Below, piece after piece: positions 7,746-15,173 of a DNA stretch of 39,747 nt. The position numbers and the translations under genes were made by a program. Location of the stretch: positions 1 to 39,747 of the forward strand of contig JAKEIC010000337.1 in the NCBI GenBank assembly GCA_022614695.1. Direction: 5' to 3'. Under the pieces are notes generated by a model that saw only the letters and a list, made by a program, of their open reading frames with translations, was not told the origin of the DNA and did not search any database. Within the stretch, counting starts at the first letter, position 1. Each line of letters starts with the position of its first letter. The DNA comes from Planctomycetales bacterium. Lineage in GTDB: Bacteria; Planctomycetota; JAKEIC01.

Positions 7746-8330
7746 TTACTTCTTCGCGGGCGCGGCCGGCGGGGCGGGCTTCTCGGCCGGCTTCTCGGGG
7801 GCCTTGGCGGCGGCGGGAGCCGGGGCCTTCGCCTCGGCGGCCGGCGGCTTCGTCCCCGCCGGCGCCGGAGCGGGCGCCGCGGCCGCCGGAGCCGCGCCCG
7901 TGGGCGGGGCCGCGCCGGCCGGAGCCTCCGGGGCGGCCGGAGCCCCCTCGGGAACGGGCTCGTCCTCGCCCGGGATCCGGACGCCGAGCCGCTCGCGGAG
8001 GCGCGTGGACTTCCCGACGCGGTCGCGCAGGTAGTGGAGCTTCGCCCGCCGGACCTTCCCCTTCCGGATGACCTTGACGGCCGAGACCGTGGGAGCGTGG
8101 ATCGGGAAGATCCGCTCGACGCCCTCTCCCTGAACGACCCGGCGCACGGTGAAGGTCTTCGAGAGCCCCGCGCCGCGCTCGCGGATGACCGTCCCCGTGA
8201 ACACCTGGATCCGCTCCTTGTCGCCCTCGCGGATCTTCACGTGCACGTCCACGGTGTCGCCGACCTCGTAGGCCGGCAGCTTCGGCTTCCGCGTGTCGGC
8301 GAGGCCCTGCTCGGGGTGTTTCATGGCCAT
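7746..8330 (-). CDS. rplS: 50S ribosomal protein L19 with a long Ala/Pro tail
   Basis: Residues 1-120 are a full L19: the conserved [40 protein letters not shown] and [11 protein letters not shown] segments are present, as is the basic [21 protein letters not shown]-terminal core. L19 sits at the 30S-50S interface. The usual protein is about 115-120 residues; this one is 194 because of a C-terminal extension (about 121-194) made almost only of Ala, Pro, Glu, Lys and Gly. ATG 8330 has an AGGTG element 6 nt upstream and lies 5 nt after trmD. The next in-frame ATG (8324) is two codons later. The extension reads straight through to TAA without a frame break. Confidence 0.95.
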   Translation of the reverse strand: MAMKHPEQGLADTRKPKLPAYEVGDTVDVHVKIREGDKERIQVFTGTVIRERGAGLSKTFTVRRVVQGEGVERIFPIHAPTVSAVKVIRKGKVRRAKLHYLRDRVGKSTRLRERLGVRIPGEDEPVPEGAPAAPEAPAGAAPPTGAAPAAAAPAPAPAGTKPPAAEAKAPAPAAAKAPEKPAEKPAPPAAPAKK

Positions 8331-8335
8331 GGCGA

Positions 8336-9106
8336 TCACCTCGTCTCGGGGGGACTCGCCCCCTCCTCCCCGCCGGACGTCGCCCGGTCCCCGGGGCTTC
8401 CTCCGGTCCGGGCGCCGAGGTCCGGCCGCCGCTCGGCCGTGCGCCGGCGGGCCTCCGCGGCGCGCCACGCGGCCACGGCCTGGTGGTCGCCGCCCTTCAG
8501 GACCTCCGGGACCCCGAGCCCCCGGTACTCGGCCGGCCGCGTGTACTGCGGCCCCTGGAGGAGCCCCGACTGGAAGGAGTCGGCGGCGCCCGACTCCGGG
8601 TCGCCCAGGACCCCGGGGAGGAGCCGCGTCACCGAGTCCACGATCGCCACGGCGGCCGGCTCGCCGCCCGTCAGGACGTAGTCCCCCACGGAGATCTCCC
8701 GCGGCTTGAGGAGCAGCCTCACGCGTTCGTCCACGCCCTCGTAGTGGCCGCAGATCATCACGAGCCTCTTCCTCGCCGCCAGCTCCCGCGCGATCGCCTG
8801 CGTGTATCTCTCGCCCTGCGGGGTCAGGAGGATCAGCTCCCCCGGCTCCGCCTCCATGGCCTGGACCGCCTCCGTCGCCTCGACGACCGGCTCCGGCCGC
8901 AGCACCATCCCGGGGCCCCCCCCGTACGGACGGTCGTCCACGCGCCGGTGCTTGTCGCGGGACCAGGCCCGGATGTCGTGGCAATGGACCTCGAGGATTC
9001 CCTTCTCCCGGGCTATTCCCAGGATGGACGAGCCGAGGAACGGACCGAATACCTCCGGGAAGAGTGTGAGGACGTCTACCCGGAGGCGACGTGCCTCCGC
9101 CACCAC
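8336..9106 (-). CDS. trmD: tRNA (guanine-N1-)-methyltransferase
   Basis: It methylates G37 of tRNAs carrying a G36 with S-adenosylmethionine, preventing +1 frameshifts. The family motifs occur in order: [14 protein letters not shown] near 10, [13 protein letters not shown] near 55, [10 protein letters not shown] near 113 and [16 protein letters not shown] near 131 (the trefoil-knot SAM site), with [11 protein letters not shown] near 172. The 256-residue length from GTG 9106 is normal, with a Gly/Ser/Pro-rich tail after about 225. That start has SD GGAGGAG at the right distance; the upstream ATG 9184 overlaps the promoter. rpsP and rimM, usual upstream neighbours, are missing here: trmD is the first gene of the operon. 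Confidence 0.95.
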   Translation of the reverse strand: MVAEARRLRVDVLTLFPEVFGPFLGSSILGIAREKGILEVHCHDIRAWSRDKHRRVDDRPYGGGPGMVLRPEPVVEATEAVQAMEAEPGELILLTPQGERYTQAIARELAARKRLVMICGHYEGVDERVRLLLKPREISVGDYVLTGGEPAAVAIVDSVTRLLPGVLGDPESGAADSFQSGLLQGPQYTRPAEYRGLGVPEVLKGGDHQAVAAWRAAEARRRTAERRPDLGARTGGSPGDRATSGGEEGASPPETR

Positions 9107-9124
9107 GGAATCTCCTCCGCCCGG

Positions 9125-9152
9125 TTGACGGGGGCCGTCCCCCGGCCAGAAT
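9125..9152 (+). promoter_or_regulatory. Candidate promoter for ribE
   Basis: TTGACG (9125-9130, 5/6), 16 nt, then CAGAAT (9147-9152, 4/6). The leader to the CTG start at 9202 would be about 42 nt. It overlaps the divergent trmD control region. I see no FMN riboswitch-like conserved sequence in the 95 bp between the two genes. Confidence 0.35.
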
Positions 9153-9161
9153 CGGGGCGGC

Positions 9162-9189
9162 ATTGTCGCGGGGGGCCGCCGCAAGTCAA
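9162..9189 (-). promoter_or_regulatory. Promoter of the trmD-rplS-yraN-asd operon
   Basis: On the minus strand TTGACT (9184-9189, 5/6), 16 nt spacer, GACAAT (9162-9167, 4/6). The start of transcription near 9155 leaves a leader of about 48 nt with the GGAGGAG Shine-Dalgarno element before GTG 9106. Confidence 0.55.
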
Positions 9190-9195
9190 GGGAGG
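9190..9195 (+). promoter_or_regulatory. Shine-Dalgarno that fixes a CTG start for ribE
   Basis: GGGAGG at 9190-9195 is 6 nt from CTG 9202-9204. No ATG, GTG or TTG lies at an acceptable distance in this frame, and the CTG corresponds exactly to the conserved first residue of riboflavin synthase (M-F-T-G-I-V). Confidence 0.6.
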
Positions 9196-9201
9196 CCGAT
9201 C

Positions 9202-9789
9202 CTGTTCACCGGCATCGTCCGAGGCACCGGGGTCATCCGCGGCGCGCGCGACACCCCCGCGGGGCGGCGACTGGTCCTCGAGGTGGGCGCTATCGGGAGG
9301 CCCGCGCGGGGCGACTCGGTCTGCGTGAGCGGCGTCTGTCTCACCGTCGCGACGGAGAAGGACGGCCTCGCCGTCTTCGACGTGGTCCCCGAGACGATCT
9401 CGAAGACGACCCTCGGCGACCTCGGCAAGGGCGACCGAGTGAATCTCGAGCCCGCGCTGCGGGCCGGGGACCCACTCTCGGGCCACCTCGTCATGGGCCA
9501 CGTGGACGCGGTGGGGAAGGTGCTGCGCCTCGACCGGGACGAGGGGATCGTCGCGCGGGTGAAGATCCCCCGGCCCCTCGCGAAGCTCGTCGCCCCGAAG
9601 GGCTCGGTCGCGCTCGACGGCGTCAGCCTCACGGTGGTCTCCTCGGGCGTGGACTGGCTCTCGGTGGCCCTCATCCCGACGACCCTCGACCTCACGACCG
9701 CGCGCGACTGGAAGGAAGGCACGCCCGTGAACGTCGAGGCCGACGTCCTGGCGCGCTACGTGGCGAAGGTGTTGGGGAAGAGAACATGA
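9202..9789 (+). CDS. ribE: Riboflavin synthase, alpha chain
   Basis: It dismutates two 6,7-dimethyl-8-ribityllumazines to riboflavin. The protein is an internal duplication: the first barrel starts FTGIVRGTG and has GDSVCVSGVCLTV (near 39-51) and VPETISKTTLGDL. The second has HLVMGHVDAVGKV (near 94-106) and GSVALDGVSLTVV (near 134-146). Length 195 aa is normal. The start is a CTG codon, supported by the conserved N-terminus and a GGGAGG element; in-frame start codons further upstream would add about 37 Pro/Arg-rich residues absent from the family. It diverges from trmD and overlaps the next gene by ATGA. No other rib gene is in the window. Confidence 0.93.
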   Translation: MFTGIVRGTGVIRGARDTPAGRRLVLEVGAIGRPARGDSVCVSGVCLTVATEKDGLAVFDVVPETISKTTLGDLGKGDRVNLEPALRAGDPLSGHLVMGHVDAVGKVLRLDRDEGIVARVKIPRPLAKLVAPKGSVALDGVSLTVVSSGVDWLSVALIPTTLDLTTARDWKEGTPVNVEADVLARYVAKVLGKRT

Positions 9790-10391
9790 GGGGCGGCGCG
9801 CCGGAGGCTTCCCCTCCGAATGCCCCGGCCCCGGGCAGGATCGCGGACGCCTGCACGCTCGTGAACCTGGTTGTCCTGGCGATCGGCTGCCTCCAGCTGC
9901 TGGGCATCTTCGCCGTGTCGGTCTTTGGGGATGCCCTCGACTCGGACGGCCCCCGCACCTCGAGGCGCGAGCGCGGCGTCGCGGCGTGCGCTTACGGGGT
10001 GCCCGTCCTCGCGGGCTGCGTCTTGCTCATCATCGCCACGAGCCATAACCGCTCCGGGCCGGGAGATCGAGGGGAGCGGGTTGCCCGGGGCATGAAGATC
10101 GGCGCCGCCGGAGGCCTGGTCGGGAGCCTCCCGACTCTCGGGAGCGGTCTCTGGCGTCTGACGGAGTGGGCGAGGGGTACGTGGTCACCGGCAGTCTCAT
10201 CCGGGTTGGCCGGTGAGTGGCTATTCCTCGGGATTTGCCTCGCGCCCTTCCCCCTCGCGCTCGCGGCGAACGGGTTCGGCTGGCTCGTCTACGGCCGGGC
10301 GCTGCGGGAGGGGCCCCCGAACGGAGCCGGGTCCGCCGCCCCCGAGGAGGCGCCGCCTACTCCACCAGCTGCGGAGTCAGGACCGTCGTGA
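9786..10391 (+). CDS. Small membrane protein, unknown function
   Basis: ATG 9786 overlaps the ribE stop (ATGA), so translation is probably coupled. The 201-residue protein has hydrophobic segments near 24-47, 67-86, 104-120 and 147-174, and a Pro/Ala/Glu-rich C-terminal tail after 180. No family motif is recognised. Its last 35 bp overlap the 3' end of the convergent gene ending at 10357. The riboflavin link is positional only; the sequence does not look like a known flavin transporter. Confidence 0.65.
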   Translation: MRGGAPEASPPNAPAPGRIADACTLVNLVVLAIGCLQLLGIFAVSVFGDALDSDGPRTSRRERGVAACAYGVPVLAGCVLLIIATSHNRSGPGDRGERVARGMKIGAAGGLVGSLPTLGSGLWRLTEWARGTWSPAVSSGLAGEWLFLGICLAPFPLALAANGFGWLVYGRALREGPPNGAGSAAPEEAPPTPPAAESGPS

Positions 10392-11610
10392 GATTGAGGA
10401 GCTCCTTCGCCTTCTCGGCCGGGAGCTGCCTGAGGGCGAGGATCGCCTCGACCGCGGCGAGCTCGGCCCGGGCCGCGGCCTGCACCCGATCCACGTGCGG
10501 GAAGAGGACGTCCGGGGAGCGGAGGGGGAGCTTCTGCAGGGACGCGGGCAGCGCGTCGAGCCACCGCCGGCCGACCCAGTCGTAGGGGGCCGGGTCGGTC
10601 TCCGCGAGGCCGGCGCTCTCGAAGAGCTGCTTCACGAGGAGCTTCTCGAGGGCGTCACGGTCCTTCGCGTGCACCGGCACCCTCATCACGTACACCAGCC
10701 CTGGCGAGAGGAGGTCCATCTGCACCCGTCCCTCGGTGGATGGGTTGAAGAGGAGCGCCTGCTGGCTCGGCGAAAGCGACTCCTTGAGCGCCCTGAGGAA
10801 GCGGATCTTGGCGTCCACCTCGTCCACGAGCTTCTGGAGCGCGGGGGTCCCCGGGCCGTAGGAGGTCCCGAACCGCTCCATCTCGCTCGCCCAGGCGTTC
10901 CCGAGCGCCCGGATGGAGGTCTCCTCCTCGGCCGTGAGCGGGTCGCCGGCCGCGGCGAGGGCGGCCCGGACGAGGTTCGCGATGACGGCCGGGTGCGTGA
11001 AGGCCCCGTTCGGGCCGGTGCCGGGCAGCTCCGCGGCGGCCCCGACCGCGAAGATCGCCAGCGGCATGTTGTCCTTCTGGATGGCGGCGATCGTCGCGGG
11101 GGAGGGGTCCTTCCCAGACGCCATCTCCTGCATCAGTCCGGGGATCACCTTGTGCATGGACATCATGTGTCCGGCGAGGCCCCCCCAGTCGGCCTTGTCA
11201 AAGGTCGGGGTAGTCTCCGGGAGCCCGAAGCGGAGGGTCTTCGCCCCCGCGCCCCCCTCGGCCCTACCCGCAGGAGGCGTCGTCGTGGCGGTCGCCGACG
11301 CCTCGACGCGCGCCTTGAGCGACGTGACCTCCTCCAAGAGCGCGCGGTTCTCCTTCTCGAGGGCCGCGCGGCGGGTCTCCCACTCGGGTGGGGGCGTGTG
11401 CGCGGCGGTAGCGGCGCCCGGCGCGGGCGTGCCGGCGCCGCCGTCCGCCGTCGCGGTCCCGGCCCCGGGCGGCCTCGGGGCCGGCGCCGGAGGCGCCTCG
11501 AGCGTCGCCGGAGCGCCGGCTGCCGGGCCCGACTTGAGAGCCAGGACCGCGCCCGCCCCGACCGCCGCGCCCGCCAGGGCGGCGAGGACCACGACTCCGT
11601 TGGAAGGCAT
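10357..11610 (-). CDS. Membrane-anchored coiled-coil protein, unknown function
   Basis: ATG 11610 gives MPSNGVVVLAALAGAAVGAG, an N-terminal transmembrane anchor without a clear cleavage site. It is followed by an Ala/Pro/Gly linker (about 30-75) and a short coiled coil (ETRRAALEKENRALLEEV, about 80-100). A roughly 290-residue helical domain follows, with segments such as LSPSQQALLFNP and PAPYDWVGRRWLDALP, and the chain ends LTTVLTPQLVE. The family is not recognised. It is last in the methyltransferase-glycosyltransferase-glcD run, 11 nt after the glcD stop, with a strong palindrome in between and no Shine-Dalgarno. Confidence 0.7.
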   Translation of the reverse strand: MPSNGVVVLAALAGAAVGAGAVLALKSGPAAGAPATLEAPPAPAPRPPGAGTATADGGAGTPAPGAATAAHTPPPEWETRRAALEKENRALLEEVTSLKARVEASATATTTPPAGRAEGGAGAKTLRFGLPETTPTFDKADWGGLAGHMMSMHKVIPGLMQEMASGKDPSPATIAAIQKDNMPLAIFAVGAAAELPGTGPNGAFTHPAVIANLVRAALAAAGDPLTAEEETSIRALGNAWASEMERFGTSYGPGTPALQKLVDEVDAKIRFLRALKESLSPSQQALLFNPSTEGRVQMDLLSPGLVYVMRVPVHAKDRDALEKLLVKQLFESAGLAETDPAPYDWVGRRWLDALPASLQKLPLRSPDVLFPHVDRVQAAARAELAAVEAILALRQLPAEKAKELLNLTTVLTPQLVE

Positions 11611-11614
11611 GGGC

Positions 11615-11632
11615 GGGGAGACTAGTCTCCCC
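11615..11632. repeat. Perfect 18-bp palindrome spanning the glcD stop codon
   Basis: GGGGAGACTAGTCTCCCC is fully self-complementary. It contains the TAG stop codon of glcD and ends 5 nt before the ATG of the downstream gene. In RNA the outer GGGGAGA/TCTCCCC arms could form a 7-bp hairpin with a small loop. There is no T-run, so a classical intrinsic terminator is not supported; a protein-binding site or a translation-limiting hairpin is equally possible. Confidence 0.55.
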
Positions 11633-13067
11633 ACGTCCGGGGATCAACTTCCGGCGCCGCCGCTGGCCACTTCTTCCCCGGATTCAGGATCCCGTTCGGA
11701 TCGAGCGCGCGCTTCACGCGCCGGTACGCCTCGATCTCGGCGGCCGGGAGCACGCTCGCCACCCAGGGCACCTGCACGAGCCCCACCCCGTGCTCCCCCG
11801 TGAGGGTGCCCCCGAGGGCCACGACGTCCCGGAGGAGGTCGCGGATCGCGAGCGGCAGCCGCGCGCCCCATGTCGCCTCGCCGAGGTCCCGGCGCAGGAG
11901 GTTCACGTGCAGGTTCCCGTCGCCGGCATGGCCGTAGGTGATCGCCGGGATCCCGTGGCGCTCCGTCACGCGCGCGATCGCCGAGAGAGCCTCGGGGAGC
12001 CGAGCCCGCGGGACCGAGATGTCCACCTCGCGGTAGACCGAGGACTTCTTCACCGCCTCGGAGATGCAGCGCCGGATCGCCCAGCAGTCGCGCTGCTTCT
12101 CGGGAGTCTCGGCAAGCAGCACGTCGGTAGCGCCCCCCGCGAGGGCCGTCTCGCCCACGACCCCCGCCTGCCTCTCGACCTCGGCCTCGGCGTACCCGTC
12201 CACCTCGAGCAGGAGGACGGCGGCGGCGTCCGACCCGGGGAAGCTCCTCCCCAGGTGCCCCTCAGCCGCGCGCAGCGCGGCTCGCTCCATGAACTCGACG
12301 GCGCTCGGGACGACTCCCGCGCGGAAGACGGCCGCCACCGTCGCGGCGGCGGCCGCCACGTCCGCGAACGGGGCGAGGAGGAGCCGGCGGAAGCGCGGGA
12401 GGGGGATCAGCCGCAGCGTCGCGCGCGTGATCACGCCGAGCGTGCCCTCCGACCCGACGAGGAGCCGCACGAGGTCGTAGCCCGTCACGTTCTTCAGGAG
12501 CTTCCCCCCCGGCGCGACGATCTCCCCGGTGGGCAGGACCGCCTCGAGCCCCGTCACCCAGTCCCGCGTGACGCCGTACTTCACCGCGTGCGGCCCCCCC
12601 GCGTTGTGGGCGAGGTTTCCCCCGATGTGGCAGGAGCCGCGGCTCGCCGGGTCGGGCGGGTAGTAGAGGCCGCGCTTCTCGACCTCCTCCTGCAGCGTCT
12701 GCGTCACGACCCCGGGCTCGACCACGGCGAAGAGGCTCTCCTCGTCCACCTCGAGGATCCGGTCCATCCTCTCGAGCGCGAGGACGACGCCGCCGAGGTG
12801 CGGCACGGCCGCACCTGAGAGTCCCGTCCCGCCGCCGCGAGGCACGACCGGGAACCGGTGCTCGTTCGCGAGGCGGAGGACGGCCGAGACCTCGGCGGCC
12901 GAGCGCGGCCGGACGACCGCCTCGGGGAGGGCGCGCAGGTCCTCGGTCTCGTCCCTCGCGCACCGCTCGAGGCTCGCCGGGTCGGTGAGGACGTGGCTCT
13001 CCCCGACGGCGTCGCGCAGGAGGTCGAGGACGCGGGGCGCAAGCGGCCGGAAGGGCGCGGGGGCCAC
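11622..13067 (-). CDS. glcD: GlcD-type FAD-linked oxidase (glycolate or D-lactate dehydrogenase family)
   Basis: The 481-residue flavoprotein belongs to the FAD_binding_4/FAD-oxidase_C family that oxidises 2-hydroxy acids. The FAD-binding loop is PRGGGTGLSGAA (near 77-88); HIGGNLAHNAGG (near 138) and GVTRDWVTGLEAVLPTGEI follow. The C-terminal catalytic motifs are YGHAGDGNLHVN (near 390) and GTLTGEHGVG (near 430). The start GTG 13067 has a GGAGGGGG element and lies one base after the glycosyltransferase stop. Neither GlcE nor the iron-sulfur subunit GlcF is next to it, so this may be a stand-alone D-2-hydroxyacid dehydrogenase. The exact substrate cannot be read from the sequence. Confidence 0.9.
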   Translation of the reverse strand: MAPAPFRPLAPRVLDLLRDAVGESHVLTDPASLERCARDETEDLRALPEAVVRPRSAAEVSAVLRLANEHRFPVVPRGGGTGLSGAAVPHLGGVVLALERMDRILEVDEESLFAVVEPGVVTQTLQEEVEKRGLYYPPDPASRGSCHIGGNLAHNAGGPHAVKYGVTRDWVTGLEAVLPTGEIVAPGGKLLKNVTGYDLVRLLVGSEGTLGVITRATLRLIPLPRFRRLLLAPFADVAAAAATVAAVFRAGVVPSAVEFMERAALRAAEGHLGRSFPGSDAAAVLLLEVDGYAEAEVERQAGVVGETALAGGATDVLLAETPEKQRDCWAIRRCISEAVKKSSVYREVDISVPRARLPEALSAIARVTERHGIPAITYGHAGDGNLHVNLLRRDLGEATWGARLPLAIRDLLRDVVALGGTLTGEHGVGLVQVPWVASVLPAAEIEAYRRVKRALDPNGILNPGKKWPAAAPEVDPRTWGD

Positions 13068-13068
13068 G

Positions 13069-14064
13069 TCACCCCCTCCCTTCCGCCGCCCCGGTCCAGG
13101 CGGCGCGCACCTGCGGCCACACGGCCGCGACCGAGTAGCGCTCCTCGACGAGCGCCCGCCCCGCGGCTCCGAGTCGCCGCCGCGCCTCGGGGTCGCCGAG
13201 GAGGTCGCCGAGCGCCGCCGCCCACTCGTCCTCGGACGCCGCGAGACGCCCCGTCTCACGGTCCCGCACGATCCCGGACTGGACCCCGACCGGCGACGCG
13301 ACCGCCGGGAGGGACGCGGCGAGGTACTGGAGGAGCCGGAGCCCGCACTTCCCGCGGGTCCAGGGGTCGTCCGGGAGCGGCGCGAGCCCGACGTCGGCCG
13401 TCCGGAGATCCTTGACCTCGGTCGCCTCCGCCCAGGTGCGGGCCTCCACCTCGAGGCCCGGGACGAGCGGGGCGTCGCCGGCCCCGATGACCCGGAGCCG
13501 GGTCCCCGGCCGCTCGCGCGCGACCCGGCCGAGCGCTCGCGCGATCGCCGCGAGGTAGGGGGCCGTCGCGGGCTGGCCGATCCAGACCAGAGCCCGCCCG
13601 TCGCCGCCCGCCGGCCCGGCCGGATAGCGCGCGAGGTCCACGGCGGTCGGGACGACGGCGACGGCACGGGCGTCGGGCCGCGCGAGGGAGGCGATCCACT
13701 CGTTCCCCGCGACGACGAGGTCGGCCGCCTCGCAGAGCCTCCGGAACCGGGCCGAGCGTCGGCTGCTCCTCCCCGCCCCCTCGGCTGTCGGCCGGAACGG
13801 GAGCGCGTCGTCCACGTCGTAGGCGAGCCGGCCCGCCGCGCGCCGGAGCTGCCGGGTCTCGCCCGCCGCGAGGAGGACCCGGTGGAGCACCACGAGGTCG
13901 TGCGGCGGGAGCGCGCCGAAGAGTCGGGCGCGCTCCGGCGTCCGGCGCGGGAGCCGGACCACCTCGATCGCCACGCCGTCCCGGGCCGCGGCCGGCGCGA
14001 ACTGGACGAGCCGGTAGCGCGCGCTCGGGTCCCCAGGGTCGTCGGTGAGGGCGAGGACTCTCAC
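13069..14064 (-). CDS. GT4-like glycosyltransferase
   Basis: The 331-residue protein has the two Rossmann-like halves of GT-B enzymes. The N-terminal half begins RVLALTDDPGDPSARYRLVQ, with YDVDDALPF near 85 and VPTAVDLARYP near 150. The C-terminal half has LVWIGQPATAPYL (near 170), the nucleotide-sugar-binding region KDLRTADVGLAPLPDDPWTR and GKCGLRLLQYLAASLPAVAS with the E-to-K variant of the usual 'E-x7-E' area. The final helices are DPEARRRLGAAGRALVEERY, typical of GT4. It probably transfers a sugar in surface polysaccharide or glycolipid synthesis; donor and acceptor are unknown. GTG 14064 lies 13 nt after the methyltransferase stop. Confidence 0.82.
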   Translation of the reverse strand: MRVLALTDDPGDPSARYRLVQFAPAAARDGVAIEVVRLPRRTPERARLFGALPPHDLVVLHRVLLAAGETRQLRRAAGRLAYDVDDALPFRPTAEGAGRSSRRSARFRRLCEAADLVVAGNEWIASLARPDARAVAVVPTAVDLARYPAGPAGGDGRALVWIGQPATAPYLAAIARALGRVARERPGTRLRVIGAGDAPLVPGLEVEARTWAEATEVKDLRTADVGLAPLPDDPWTRGKCGLRLLQYLAASLPAVASPVGVQSGIVRDRETGRLAASEDEWAAALGDLLGDPEARRRLGAAGRALVEERYSVAAVWPQVRAAWTGAAEGRG

Positions 14065-14069
14065 GGCAG

Positions 14070-14083
14070 TTCACGGTTCACGG
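14070..14083. repeat. Tandem TTCACGG heptamer at the methyltransferase/glycosyltransferase junction
   Basis: TTCACGG occurs twice head to tail; the stop codon of the methyltransferase lies inside. It is short and could be chance, but other intergenic gaps here also hold tandem units. Confidence 0.35.
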
Positions 14084-14707
14084 GGAGCGGCGGGCGACGG
14101 CCAGCACCGAAGGCGCGAAGTCCACGCCGAGGTAGCGGTGGAGCGGCGCCGCCACCCAGAGTCGGAGCGCCCGCCACACGGCGGGGGCGTTGTAGGTCCT
14201 CTGGAGCGACTCGACGGCGTAGCCCGCGAGCGAGATCACGCCGCCCAGCTCGTCGTAGGCGTAGGGGGTCCTGTGAGTCGCGTCGCGGAGGTAGCGGCCC
14301 GGCATGAAGACGTTGGGGGTCGAGACGAACAGGAGGCCGCCCGGACGGAGGATCCGCGCGATCCTCCGGAGGAGGTCGAGCCCCTCCCCCAGGGGCAGGT
14401 GCTCGATCACCTCGAGGAGCGCGACGGCTTCCACGGGCTCCCGGACCTCGGAAAGGTCCCGGGCGTCGGCCCGGCTGCCGCGGTCCGGGTCGAGCGACCG
14501 GTAGCGGACGCCCGGCGCGTGGCGGGCCAGAGCCTCCCGCAGCTCCCCCTCCCCCGAGCCGACGTCCAGCAGGGTGCCGCTCGGCGGCGCCGCGGCCGCG
14601 ATGGCCCGGGCGGCGCTCTTCACGAGAGGCAGCCGGAACGGGTCGGGCCACCGCTCCCGCACGGCCCTCCGCGCCCGGTACAGCTCCGACCAGGTGGGAG
14701 GCTCCAC
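14078..14707 (-). CDS. Class I SAM-dependent methyltransferase
   Basis: The 209-residue protein has motif I LLDVGSGEGELREAL (near 45-60), an acidic residue after strand 2 (SLDPD near 73), motif IV-like VALLEVIEHLPLGEGLDLL (near 95-113) and LRPGGLLFVSTPN (near 121). This is the Methyltransf_11/UbiE-like pattern. The H-R-T-P-Y-A-Y segment after the core is common in sugar- or lipid-modifying methyltransferases beside glycosyltransferases. The start is GTG 14707, just 10 nt below a TACAAT -10 box and without SD; a longer reading would run through the MOSC gene. It is the first gene of a four-gene minus-strand run. Confidence 0.85.
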   Translation of the reverse strand: MEPPTWSELYRARRAVRERWPDPFRLPLVKSAARAIAAAAPPSGTLLDVGSGEGELREALARHAPGVRYRSLDPDRGSRADARDLSEVREPVEAVALLEVIEHLPLGEGLDLLRRIARILRPGGLLFVSTPNVFMPGRYLRDATHRTPYAYDELGGVISLAGYAVESLQRTYNAPAVWRALRLWVAAPLHRYLGVDFAPSVLAVARRSP

Positions 14708-14717
14708 GGCGGCGCGG

Positions 14718-14723
14718 ATTGTA
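14718..14723 (-). promoter_or_regulatory. -10 box of the methyltransferase operon (leaderless type)
   Basis: TACAAT on the minus strand (5/6 match), 10 nt before GTG 14707. No Shine-Dalgarno sequence lies between. It overlaps the forward -10 of the MOSC gene by two bases, so RNA polymerase could occupy only one of the two divergent promoters at a time. Confidence 0.5.
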
Positions 14724-14727
14724 TGCT
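14722..14727 (+). promoter_or_regulatory. -10 box of the MOSC gene (leaderless type)
   Basis: TATGCT followed by 8 nt and GTG 14736; no Shine-Dalgarno and no convincing -35. It overlaps the divergent -10 at 14718-14723. Confidence 0.45.
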
Positions 14728-14735
14728 CCGGCCTC

Positions 14736-15173
14736 GTGGCGAGCGCTCCTCCTCCCCCCGGCCGGGTCGCGGCGATCCACCTGTGCGTGGCGCCACGCGT
14801 GCCCATGCAGCCGGCCGTGTCGGCTCGTCTGGTCGCGGATCGCGGCCTCGAGGGCGACCGGCACGCCCGCGCGCGGAGCCGCCGGCAGGTCCTCCTCGCC
14901 GACCGGGAGACCCTCGACGCGCTGGAAGTCCGCCCCGGCCAGATCCGGGAGAACGTGACCACGGAGGGGATCGCGGTGCAGGCGCTGCCCGCGGGGGCCC
15001 GGCTGCGCGTCGGTCCGGCGCTCCTCGAGATCACCGGGCCCTGCGAGCCGTGCGCCTTCATGGACTCGATCCGGCCCGGCCTCCAGGAGGCGAGCCGGGG
15101 CCGCCGCGGCGTCACGGCAAGGGTGATCGAGGGCGGCGAGGTGCGGGTGGGGGACCCGGTGACTGCTCTCTAG
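14736..15173 (+). CDS. MOSC-domain protein
   Basis: The 145-residue protein is a stand-alone MOSC (molybdenum cofactor sulfurase C-terminal) domain. The conserved segment GLEGDRHARARSRRQVLLAD is near 35-54, then RENVTTEGI near 72. The Cys-containing motif GPCEPCAFMDSI (near 101) carries the conserved Cys thought to bind sulfur or pyranopterin. Relatives include YiiM and small MOSC proteins with 6-hydroxylaminopurine reductase or sulfur-carrier roles; the precise reaction is unknown. The start GTG 14736 is chosen because a -10 box lies just upstream and the family N-terminus (VAAIHLCVAP) begins soon after. Its stop overlaps the convergent gene stop in a shared CTAG. Confidence 0.88.
   Translation: MASAPPPPGRVAAIHLCVAPRVPMQPAVSARLVADRGLEGDRHARARSRRQVLLADRETLDALEVRPGQIRENVTTEGIAVQALPAGARLRVGPALLEITGPCEPCAFMDSIRPGLQEASRGRRGVTARVIEGGEVRVGDPVTAL

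Noticed and set aside
9107-9184. Upstream ATG 9184 as trmD start
   Set aside because: It lies within the promoter elements; GTG 9106 has a strong SD and matches the family N-terminus.
9107-9201. FMN riboswitch in front of ribE
   Set aside because: The gap is only 95 bp and shared with the trmD promoter; none of the conserved RFN segments is visible.
11615-11632. Intrinsic terminator at the glcD palindrome
   Set aside because: No T-tract on either side, and the next gene begins 5 nt later in the same run, so full termination seems unlikely; kept only as a palindrome.
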